In this document: positions 1 to 6,618 of the stretch, piece after piece
How positions within the stretch are numbered: position 1 is the first letter of the stretch
How the letters are laid out: each line of letters opens with the position of its first letter
Assembly (NCBI GenBank): GCA_020629995.1
Contig: JAHDCH010000147.1
Coordinates: forward strand, 1-6,618
From: Pseudaestuariivita sp.
Lineage (GTDB): Bacteria > Pseudomonadota > Alphaproteobacteria > Rhodobacterales > Rhodobacteraceae
Direction: 5' to 3'
DNA: 6,618 nucleotides
Made by a program: the position numbers and the translations under genes
Notes under the pieces: model-generated
What the model was told of the DNA's origin: nothing
The model's database searches: none
The model's input: only the letters and a program-made list of their open reading frames with translations

Positions 1-368
1 TCGGGCGCGTCCGAGCCGTGGACCGAGTTCTCGCCAACCGATTCCGCGAATTCCGCGCGGATCGTGCCGGCGGCGGCGTCCGCGGGGTTGGTCGCGCCCA
101 TCACTTCGCGGTTCTTGGCAATGGCGCCTTCGCCTTCCAGAACCTGCACAACGACCGGCTCAGAGGCCATGAACTCGCACAGCTCGTCGTAGAACGGGCG
201 CTCGGCGTGCACTTCGTAGAACTTGCCGGCTTGTGCCTTGGTCAGGTGGATGCGCTTTTGCGCGACGATGCGCAGGCCCGCATCCTCGAACTTGGCGTTG
301 ATCTTGCCGGTCAGGTTGCGTTTGGTGGCATCGGGCTTGATGATGGAAAGCGTGCGTTCGGTGGCCAT
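1..368 (-). CDS. ndk: Nucleoside diphosphate kinase, 3' end cut by window edge
   Basis: Ndk moves the gamma-phosphate of a nucleoside triphosphate (usually ATP) to a nucleoside diphosphate through a phosphohistidine intermediate, balancing cytoplasmic NTP and dNTP pools. I translated the minus strand from the ATG at 368-366 and read 122 codons to the window edge. The protein begins [18 protein letters not shown], the standard NDK start, with the conserved IIKPDA at residues 9-14. The active-site motif NSVHGSDA lies at residues 114-121, with the catalytic His at 117. Family members are about 140 residues, so roughly the last 18 are outside the window. A Shine-Dalgarno AAGGA (complement of 376-380) sits 7 bases before the ATG and fixes the start. 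The gene is divergent from the VOC gene at 474. No frameshift is seen. Identification is very secure. Confidence 0.97.
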   Translation of the reverse strand, partial: MATERTLSIIKPDATKRNLTGKINAKFEDAGLRIVAQKRIHLTKAQAGKFYEVHAERPFYDELCEFMASEPVVVQVLEGEGAIAKNREVMGATNPADAAAGTIRAEFAESVGENSVHGSDAP

Positions 369-473
369 GTCGTCATCCTTCGTCATGTAAGGCGGCCCAT
401 GCGCCGCCCGGGTCTGATTTCGCCGCCGCCCTAACATGGGGTTTGCCCCCTGAAAAGCCCTGAAAGGAGCGCC
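369..473. promoter_or_regulatory. Divergent intergenic region between ndk and the VOC gene
   Basis: This 105-base gap must hold the 5' ends of both diverging genes, unless either is transcribed from inside its neighbour. It contains the ndk Shine-Dalgarno (complement of 376-380) and the VOC Shine-Dalgarno AAGGAG (464-469, 4 bases before the ATG). It also contains a 6-bp palindrome at 391-408, a GGGG-TTTG-CCCC palindrome at 438-449 and a 10-bp tandem repeat at 448-467. I could not pick a convincing -35/-10 pair on either strand. Placing promoters here is an inference from the gene layout, not from a seen motif. Confidence 0.5.
391..408 (-). other. Possible hairpin in the ndk 5' leader
   Basis: GGCGGC (391-396) and GCCGCC (403-408) form a perfect 6-bp inverted repeat around a 6-base loop. 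In the ndk direction it ends 22 bases before the ATG, just upstream of the Shine-Dalgarno, so it would lie in the leader if transcription starts further out. No T-run follows on either strand, so it is not a standard intrinsic terminator. Short GC-rich palindromes arise by chance in DNA of this composition. Confidence 0.3.
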
Positions 474-896
474 ATGCCTCCCTTTGCCCCGCTGGGCCTT
501 GATCACGTCGTTCTCTGGGTCCGAGACCTCGAGGCCGCGCGTCGCTGGTACACCAGCGTGCTGGGGTGCACGCCGGGGTTCGACTATCCCGACATCGCCA
601 TGACCCACCTGTGGTTCGGCAGCATACTGATCGGCCTGTGGGACGCCTCCGACCCCCGCGCCGATTACGCGCGGCCACAGGTCAGCGGTGGCACCAATGT
701 CGACCACCTTGGCCTTGCGACCGGCCCCTTCGACCTCACCGCCTTGCGGGCGCATCTGGCGGCACACGGCGTCGCCATCGAAAAAGAGCTGGTGCAGGGC
801 GGCGCGCGCGGCGTGGGCCAGTCCGTCTACTTCCGCGATCCGTGGGGCAACCGGTTCGAGCTGAAAGGTCCCGGGCGCCACGCGGCCCCAGGTTGA
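474..896 (+). CDS. VOC (glyoxalase/bleomycin resistance/dioxygenase fold) family protein
   Basis: A 140-residue cytoplasmic protein of the vicinal oxygen chelate superfamily, whose members use paired beta-alpha-beta-beta-beta modules to bind a metal and act on varied small molecules. Module one (about residues 8-58) opens with [18 protein letters not shown], the typical first strand and helix. Module two (about 74-131) has VDHLGL at 76-81 and ends [14 protein letters not shown] at 119-132. His11, His78 and Glu129 sit at the usual metal-ligand positions. The fourth ligand, expected near the end of module one (IGLWDAS, 53-59), is not obvious: Trp56 is at about that place. The style recalls the GLOD5-like branch, but I cannot name a substrate. 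The start is set by AAGGAG at 464-469; length is normal for a single-chain VOC protein. The next gene begins 22-31 bases after the stop, suggesting co-transcription. Confidence 0.88.
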   Translation: MPPFAPLGLDHVVLWVRDLEAARRWYTSVLGCTPGFDYPDIAMTHLWFGSILIGLWDASDPRADYARPQVSGGTNVDHLGLATGPFDLTALRAHLAAHGVAIEKELVQGGARGVGQSVYFRDPWGNRFELKGPGRHAAPG

Positions 897-927
897 CAGC
901 GCCCGCGCCGACAGTCACATGGCGCTC

Positions 928-2778
928 ATGTTGCGCCTCAACGATCTTCGCTATTCCGTCGCCGGCCGCCCGCTACTCGAAGGGGCCACGGCCACCATTC
1001 CCGCAGGTCACAAGGTGGGCCTTGTGGGCCGCAACGGCACAGGCAAGACAACGCTCTTCAACCTGATCTACGGCCACCTCGCGCTCGAGGGTGGCGAAAT
1101 CACCGTGCCGCAAGGCGCGCGTATCGGCGGTGTCAGCCAGGAAGTGCCGGGCTCGGACACGTCGCTGATGGACACGGTGCTGGCCGCCGACACCGAACGC
1201 GCCAGCCTCATGGCCCGCGCCGAGACCGAACAGGACCCCACCGCCATCGCCGACATCCAGACCCGCCTTGCCGATATCGACGCATGGTCCGCCGAGGCAC
1301 GCGCCTCGTCGATTCTGCGCGGTCTGGGGTTCAGCACCGACGAACAGCAGCAGCCGTGCGCCAATTTCTCGGGTGGCTGGCGGATGCGCGTGGCGCTGGC
1401 GGGCGTTCTGTTCTCGCAGCCTGATCTCTTGCTGCTCGACGAGCCGACCAACTATCTCGACCTCGAGGGCGCGCTGTGGCTTGAAAGCTACCTGGCGCGG
1501 TATCCTCACACGGTCATCACCATCAGCCACGATCGCGGCCTTCTGAACCGCGCGGTGCACTCGATCCTGCATCTCGAAGACAGGCAGCTGACCTATTACA
1601 CCGTGCCGTATGACCAATTCGCCGCCCAACGGGCCGAAAAGGTCGCGCAGGCCGAGGCGCTGAACCAGCGCAATAAGGCGCGGATCGCGCATCTTCAGTC
1701 TTTCGTCGACAGGTTCCGCTACAAGGCGTCCAAGGCGGTGCAGGCCCAGTCGCGCCTCAAGATGATCGAACGCATTCAGCTGATCGCGACGCCGCAAGAG
1801 GCCGCCTTGCGCGCCTTTACCTTCCCCGAACCCGAAGAGCTGAGCCCGCCGATCATCGCCCTTGAGGGCGCCGAGACGGGCTATGACGGGACGCCGGTGC
1901 TCAAACGGCTGAATCTGCGCATCGACCAGGACGACCGGATCGCACTGCTGGGCAAAAACGGCGAAGGCAAATCGACCCTGTCGAAGCTCCTGTCTGACCG
2001 GCTCGATCTGATGGCGGGCAAAAAGACTGCCTCCTCCAAGCTGCGCATCGGCTATTTCGCCCAGCATCAGGTCGATGAGCTTGTGGTCGAGGATACACCG
2101 CTCGATCACATCCGCCGCCTGCGGCCCGATCACCTGCCCGCACGGCTGCGCGCGATGCTGGCGGGGTTCGGCCTTGGCGCGGATCAGGCCGAAACCGAGG
2201 TGGGGCGCCTGTCGGGCGGGCAAAAGGCGCGGCTGTCGCTGTGCCTCGCGACGCTGGATGCGCCGCACATGCTGATCCTTGACGAGCCGACCAACCACCT
2301 TGATATCGAGAGCCGCGAAGCGCTGGTCGAGGCGCTGAACGCCTATACCGGCGCGGTGGTTCTGGTCAGCCACGACATGCACCTTTTGTCCCTTGTGGCC
2401 GACCGGCTTTGGCTGGTGGGCAATGGCACGGTCAAACCCTTTGACGGCGATCTTGAGGCCTATCGCAAGATGCTGCTGTCGTCCGACAAACCCGCCGATC
2501 CAAAGCCCGAGAAGAAAAAGCCCCCCCGCCCCAGCCGCGACCAGATCCTCGAGATGCGCGCCGAGGTCCGAAAGGCCGAAGCGCGGATCGAAAAGCTGGA
2601 CGAAATGCGCGAGGAATTGGCCAAGCGCCTTGGCGATCCGGCGATGTACGAAGACGAGAACATCGCCAAGATGGAAGCCTACCAGAAAAAATATGCCGAG
2701 GTGATGGAGGCGCTGGAGCGCGCCGAGGCGATCTGGACGCGCGCGCAAGACAAGCTCGACCGCGCCGAGGCGCAGTAG
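928..2778 (+). CDS. ABC-F family ATP-binding protein, YheS-like
   Basis: A soluble twin-ATPase of the ABC-F family, whose studied members bind the ribosomal E site and affect translation; this one resembles E. coli YheS. Numbering from the ATG at 928 (616 residues), domain one has Walker A GRNGTGKTT 34-42, signature FSGGW 147-151, Walker B with DEPTN and catalytic Glu172, and SHD 200-202. A charged helical inter-domain linker (about 228-300, containing RFRYKASKAVQAQSR) is the ribosome-contacting region in relatives. Domain two has Walker A GKNGEGKST 342-350, LSGGQ 428-432, DEPTN with Glu453, and SHD 481-483. A Lys/Pro-rich stretch (about 521-537) leads into a C-terminal coiled coil (about 540-616). 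There are no membrane segments, so it is not a transporter. An in-frame ATG at 919 would add three residues; I prefer 928 because relatives start MLRL. Neither start has a clear Shine-Dalgarno, which suggests coupling to the VOC gene. Confidence 0.95.
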   Translation: MLRLNDLRYSVAGRPLLEGATATIPAGHKVGLVGRNGTGKTTLFNLIYGHLALEGGEITVPQGARIGGVSQEVPGSDTSLMDTVLAADTERASLMARAETEQDPTAIADIQTRLADIDAWSAEARASSILRGLGFSTDEQQQPCANFSGGWRMRVALAGVLFSQPDLLLLDEPTNYLDLEGALWLESYLARYPHTVITISHDRGLLNRAVHSILHLEDRQLTYYTVPYDQFAAQRAEKVAQAEALNQRNKARIAHLQSFVDRFRYKASKAVQAQSRLKMIERIQLIATPQEAALRAFTFPEPEELSPPIIALEGAETGYDGTPVLKRLNLRIDQDDRIALLGKNGEGKSTLSKLLSDRLDLMAGKKTASSKLRIGYFAQHQVDELVVEDTPLDHIRRLRPDHLPARLRAMLAGFGLGADQAETEVGRLSGGQKARLSLCLATLDAPHMLILDEPTNHLDIESREALVEALNAYTGAVVLVSHDMHLLSLVADRLWLVGNGTVKPFDGDLEAYRKMLLSSDKPADPKPEKKKPPRPSRDQILEMRAEVRKAEARIEKLDEMREELAKRLGDPAMYEDENIAKMEAYQKKYAEVMEALERAEAIWTRAQDKLDRAEAQ

Positions 2779-2830
2779 ACGAAGGCTGCACGCTCTGCCA
2801 TGCAGGGCCAGCGGCACCAGGGGACCACGC

Positions 2831-3445
2831 ATGCTTTCGATCACCACGGCTTTTGTCACGCTCTTTGTCGTCATTGACCCGATCGGTCTGGCGCCGCTGT
2901 TTGTCGCGCTGACCCAGGGGATGAACGCCAAACAAAGGCGGCGCATTGCGCTGCGCGCCTGTGCCGTGGCCTTTGCGGTGCTGACCCTGTTCACACTTGC
3001 GGGCGAGGCAGTGCTGACCTTTATCGGCATCTCGATGCCGGCCTTTCGCATTGCGGGCGGTTTGCTGTTGTTCCTGACCGCGCTCGAGATGCTGTTCGAG
3101 CGGCGCAGCAAACGCCGCGAGGACCGCAATGACGAGACCGGCGAAACCGACGCCGACCCGTCTGTCTTTCCTCTTGCCATCCCGCTGATCGCAGGCCCGG
3201 GCGCGATTGCCACGGTGATCCTGCTGGCTGGCCAGCAACCCGGCTGGCCCGGGGCGGGAATCGTGCTGGGGATCACCGCAGTGGTGATCGCCATGGTCTA
3301 TACCCTGTTCGAGGCCGCCGGGCTGATGGAACGGGTGCTGGGCCGGACCGGCATCGTGGTGGTGACGCGGGTTCTGGGCATGCTGCTGGCGGCGCTGTCG
3401 GTGCAGTTCGTGCTGGATGGCCTGCGCGCCTATTGGGTGGGCTGA
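2831..3445 (+). CDS. MarC family inner-membrane protein
   Basis: A 204-residue polytopic membrane protein of the MarC family (UPF0056), whose function is unresolved; the early link of E. coli MarC to multiple antibiotic resistance was not upheld. I see six hydrophobic segments: about 3-25, 40-66, 69-89, 112-133, 141-162 and 174-198. The hallmarks are DPIGLAPLF (16-24) in the first helix and PLAIPLIAGPGAI (114-126) in the fourth; together they suggest an inverted repeat of two three-helix halves. The halves are joined by a strongly charged loop (RRSKRREDRNDETGETDAD, 91-109). Length is normal for the family. A Shine-Dalgarno-like AGGGGA at 2819-2824 lies 6 bases before the ATG. The gap to the ABC-F stop is 52 bases, with no hairpin and T-run, so read-through from upstream is likely. 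Confidence 0.93.
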   Translation: MLSITTAFVTLFVVIDPIGLAPLFVALTQGMNAKQRRRIALRACAVAFAVLTLFTLAGEAVLTFIGISMPAFRIAGGLLLFLTALEMLFERRSKRREDRNDETGETDADPSVFPLAIPLIAGPGAIATVILLAGQQPGWPGAGIVLGITAVVIAMVYTLFEAAGLMERVLGRTGIVVVTRVLGMLLAALSVQFVLDGLRAYWVG

Positions 3446-3500
3446 CCCCTTTATCCCGCCTTGCGGAATGCCTATCTGACACCCAAGAAAGGACGTACCC

Positions 3501-4082
3501 ATGGCCGGAGACGACATCGCATCACTTGTGTACCTGAGCCTGTTCATCGCGGTCATCGCGGGCGGGCTGGTTCTGCAGATGCGGCACCGCATGGGCGAAA
3601 TGGCCCGCATGGCCGGTCTGTGGGTGCTGATCTTTCTGGGCGCGATCCTGGTCGTGGGCCTGTGGGATGACATCCGGGGCACAGTGTCGCCCCGCGCCGA
3701 ATACAGCGCCGCCGAAGACACGATCACCATCCCCCGCGCACAGGACGGGCATTACTATCTGACACTCGAAGTGAACGGAGCACCGGTCGATTTTGTCGTC
3801 GATACGGGCGCCACCAGCATCGTGCTGACCACTGCCGACGCCGAGCGCGCGGGCTTTGACACGGCTGATCTGGCCTTTCTGGGCCGCGCCCTGACAGCAA
3901 ATGGCGAGGTGCGCACCGCGCCGGTCAGGCTGGATGAAATCCGGTTTGGCGATCTGGTGGATCGCGGGCTGGCCGCATCGGTCAACGGCGGCCAGCTGGA
4001 CCAGTCCCTGCTGGGGATGACCTATCTTCAGCGGTTCGAGAGCCTTGAAATCTCGGGCGGTGAGCTGCGGCTGAAACGGTAG
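3501..4082 (+). CDS. Membrane-anchored retropepsin-like aspartic protease (TIGR02281 type)
   Basis: A 193-residue protein with two N-terminal hydrophobic segments (about 7-25 and 37-55), then a single retropepsin-like domain (about 80-190). The catalytic motif is FVVDTGATSIVL at 98-109, with Asp101 the expected nucleophile-activating residue. LLGMTYLQRFE (170-180) matches the second hydrophobic-hydrophobic-Gly signature of the fold. One Asp motif per chain means the active enzyme should be a homodimer, as in retroviral proteases. Related alphaproteobacterial enzymes include Rickettsia APRc and Caulobacter PerP, named here as family knowledge and not as orthologs. With two membrane passes the protease domain would be on the same side as the N-terminus; I infer periplasmic, but the sequence does not settle this. 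AAAGGA at 3488-3493 lies 7 bases before the ATG. It is 55 bases after marC, same strand. The substrate is unknown. Confidence 0.9.
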   Translation: MAGDDIASLVYLSLFIAVIAGGLVLQMRHRMGEMARMAGLWVLIFLGAILVVGLWDDIRGTVSPRAEYSAAEDTITIPRAQDGHYYLTLEVNGAPVDFVVDTGATSIVLTTADAERAGFDTADLAFLGRALTANGEVRTAPVRLDEIRFGDLVDRGLAASVNGGQLDQSLLGMTYLQRFESLEISGGELRLKR

Positions 4083-4103
4083 GGCGGGCACGGCTGCCCA
4101 CCC
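4082..4103. terminator. Imperfect hairpin at the convergent gene junction, possible terminator
   Basis: Only 33 bases separate the stop of the protease gene (plus) from the stop of pgi (minus). GGGC-GGGCA (4082-4090) can pair with TGCCC-A-CCC (4095-4103) around a CGGC loop: 5 bp inside, one C/A mismatch, then 3 bp. It starts in the last base of the protease stop codon. Because it is a palindrome between converging genes it could act in both directions, but no T-run follows on either strand, so intrinsic termination is unproven. Confidence 0.3.
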
Positions 4104-4115
4104 CGGGCCTGCCCG

Positions 4116-5714
<1,599 letters not shown>

Positions 5715-5803
5715 GGGTCAGGTCTCCTTGGTCAGTGTCGCGGTGCGCGCAGGCGCTGTCTTAGCATCGGCCCACGCGCCTGTCTTGCCCGCTGGCGCCG
5801 TGG
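5715..5803 (-). promoter_or_regulatory. pgl-pgi intercistronic spacer with a hairpin
   Basis: This 89-base spacer is long next to the overlapping zwf-pgl junction. Directly after the pgl stop, the minus-strand RNA can form a hairpin. Bases 5803-5799 pair with 5776-5772 (CCACG/CGTGG), and 5797-5794 pair with 5780-5777 (CGCC/GGCG). This gives 9 bp with one bulged base (5798) and a 13-base loop. There is no T-run after it, so a role in mRNA stability or partial termination is more plausible than full termination. The 7-mer AAGACAG occurs twice, 24 bases apart (complement of 5756-5762 and 5780-5786). The pgi Shine-Dalgarno is at the far end. I see only a poor candidate promoter. Confidence 0.35.
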
Positions 5804-6475
5804 TCAGGCAGCCCAGTGCACCTGCGCGCCGGGCAGCACAGCCGCCACGGGCGCTTCGGAGGCAGGCAATGTCAGGGCCGCTTCATAGGCGGCGCGCTTT
5901 TCATCGCCGGTGATCACGATGTGCTTGGCCGCAGCCGTGTTCAGCACGCGGGCTGACAGGGTGATGCGCGGCTCGGGCGCTCCGGGCGCGCGCATGGGCA
6001 ACAGCACGGGCGCGTCCTCGGCCAGCGCTTCGGTCAGCAGGTCCGCACCGGGAAAGAGCGAGGCGGTGTGCATATCGCCCCCCATGCCCAGCAGCAGCAC
6101 ATCCAGCGGCAATTGCGCCTCGATCGCGCCCGACAGGTCGTCCAGCGCGTCCTCGGGGCGCGGCGCATCGGCATAAAGCGGCAGATACCCCGCCCCCGCC
6201 GCCTTGCCAGTCAAAAGCCGCTCGCGCAGAAGGCGCGTATTGGACCGGTCGTGATCCTCGGGCACCCAGCGTTCGTCATTAAGCAGCACATCCACACGCG
6301 CCCACGGCAGATCAGCCTGCGTCAGCCGGTCAAAGACCGGGCCGGGCGTTGTGCCGCCCGGCACGCACAGCGTTGCACGATCCCGCCGCGCCAGCGCCGC
6401 GCCCAGATCATGGGCAATCTGCTCTGCCAGCGCCTCCATCAGCGCGTCGCGGCTGTCGTAGGTGATCAGGCTCAT
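5804..6475 (-). CDS. pgl: 6-phosphogluconolactonase
   Basis: Pgl hydrolyses 6-phosphoglucono-1,5-lactone, the product of Zwf, to 6-phosphogluconate in the cytoplasm. The 223-residue protein is of the DevB/SOL type related to NagB isomerases. It shows CVPGGTTPGPVFDRL (37-51), the phosphate-binding region; NDERWVPEDHDRSN (66-79); and LLLGMGGDMHTASLFPG (127-143) with His136. The last motif is usually GMGxDGHTASLFP; Met135 replaces the Gly, a form I believe is common in Rhodobacteraceae. The ATG overlaps the zwf stop (ATGA, 6472-6475), so translation is probably coupled. GGGAG (complement of 6484-6488), inside zwf and 8 bases upstream, supplies the ribosome site. The gene is intact and has a normal length. 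Confidence 0.96.
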   Translation of the reverse strand: MSLITYDSRDALMEALAEQIAHDLGAALARRDRATLCVPGGTTPGPVFDRLTQADLPWARVDVLLNDERWVPEDHDRSNTRLLRERLLTGKAAGAGYLPLYADAPRPEDALDDLSGAIEAQLPLDVLLLGMGGDMHTASLFPGADLLTEALAEDAPVLLPMRAPGAPEPRITLSARVLNTAAAKHIVITGDEKRAAYEAALTLPASEAPVAAVLPGAQVHWAA

Positions 6476-6618
6476 GCCTTGATCTCCCGCCAGCGGCGCC
6501 CATCGCGGTGCATCAGCATCAGCGCGTCATCGGGGCCGGCTGTGCCCGGCTCATAGGTCTTGGGCACATCGCCGCGCGCCTGCCAGCCTTCGATGATCGG
6601 ATCGGTCCAGGCCCAGGC
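6472..6618 (-). CDS. zwf: Glucose-6-phosphate 1-dehydrogenase, C-terminal end only
   Basis: The 5' part lies beyond the right edge. The window holds the last 48 codons plus the stop, read on the minus strand in the frame that ends TGA at 6474-6472. The peptide runs AWAWTDPIIEGW and then on to KTYEPGTAGPDDA, finishing GRRWREIKA. WAWTDPII-GW, a Y-x-x-G-x-x-GP stretch and a final GR-W are typical of the C-terminus of glucose-6-phosphate dehydrogenases. The enzyme oxidises glucose-6-phosphate with NAD(P)+ to the lactone used by the next gene, pgl. The stop overlaps the pgl ATG by four bases, marking an operon zwf-pgl-pgi whose promoter must lie outside the window. Although short, the identification is strong because motif, position and partner genes agree. 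Confidence 0.92.
   Translation of the reverse strand, partial: AWAWTDPIIEGWQARGDVPKTYEPGTAGPDDALMLMHRDGRRWREIKA

Noticed and set aside
893..921. A perfect TTGACA at 893-898 just before the ABC-F gene, as a -35 box.
   Set aside because: At the normal 17-base spacing the -10 position reads CACATG, a poor match, and it would overlap the ABC-F start codon. The hexamer also overlaps the VOC stop.
2511..2527. An A-rich tract followed by seven C in the ABC-F gene, as a frameshift or phase-variable site.
   Set aside because: The main frame continues through it into the expected coiled coil and normal stop, and the tract just encodes the Lys/Pro linker. No conserved alternative-frame product is apparent.
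973..3294. A 773-codon open frame on the minus strand across the ABC-F and marC genes.
   Set aside because: It is antisense to two well-supported genes and spans their junction. It shows no family motif; long antisense open frames are common at this GC content.
2432..3730. A 432-codon minus-strand open frame across the ABC-F end, marC and the protease start.
   Set aside because: It overlaps three supported plus-strand genes, is of low complexity and has no domain I recognise.
474..4082. The VOC, ABC-F, MarC and protease genes as a new defence or resistance system.
   Set aside because: The ABC-F is of the housekeeping YheS type, MarC has no proven drug role, and the surrounding genes are core metabolism. 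No mobile-element or composition change is seen.
5756..5786. The 7-mer CTGTCTT twice, 24 bases apart, as operator sites before pgi.
   Set aside because: Two copies of a 7-mer in an 89-base spacer are quite likely by chance, and one copy falls in the hairpin loop. It does not match a regulator site I know.

Overview
The window is GC-rich bacterial chromosomal DNA, tightly packed with housekeeping genes. The proteins look alphaproteobacterial, most likely from the Rhodobacteraceae (Roseobacter/Rhodobacter group). The reasons are the sequence style of the NDK, the YheS-like ABC-F protein and the DMHTASLFPG form of the 6-phosphogluconolactonase motif, together with a zwf-pgl-pgi cluster. This placement comes from recognition of the protein sequences, not from a database search.

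Layout: (1) positions 1-368, minus strand: N-terminal 122 codons of nucleoside diphosphate kinase (ndk), cut by the left edge. (2) 369-473: divergent control region with Shine-Dalgarno sites for both flanking genes, two small palindromes and a 10-bp tandem repeat. (3) 474-4082, plus strand: four co-directional genes in a probable operon or pair of operons. They encode a glyoxalase/VOC-fold protein, a YheS-type ABC-F ATPase, a MarC-family membrane protein and a membrane-anchored retropepsin-like aspartic protease. (4) 4083-4115: short convergent junction with an imperfect hairpin. (5) 4116-6618, minus strand: pgi, pgl and the 3' end of zwf, transcribed zwf to pgl to pgi. zwf and pgl overlap by four bases (ATGA).

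The right-hand cluster is metabolically coherent. Zwf oxidises glucose-6-phosphate to 6-phosphogluconolactone, Pgl hydrolyses the lactone to 6-phosphogluconate (entry to the Entner-Doudoroff and oxidative pentose phosphate routes), and Pgi interconverts fructose-6-phosphate and glucose-6-phosphate, so hexose phosphate can be recycled into the same route. The left-hand group is not an obvious pathway: nucleotide balance (Ndk), a VOC enzyme of unknown substrate, ribosome-associated ABC-F function, and two inner-membrane proteins of poorly known role.

I found no mobile element, CRISPR array, tRNA or rRNA, and no convincing evidence of a new multi-gene system. The least understood parts are the membrane-tethered aspartic protease next to MarC, and the VOC protein, which appears to lack one usual metal ligand. 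All genes appear intact apart from the two cut by the window edges. No stretch over 300 bases lacks a gene.
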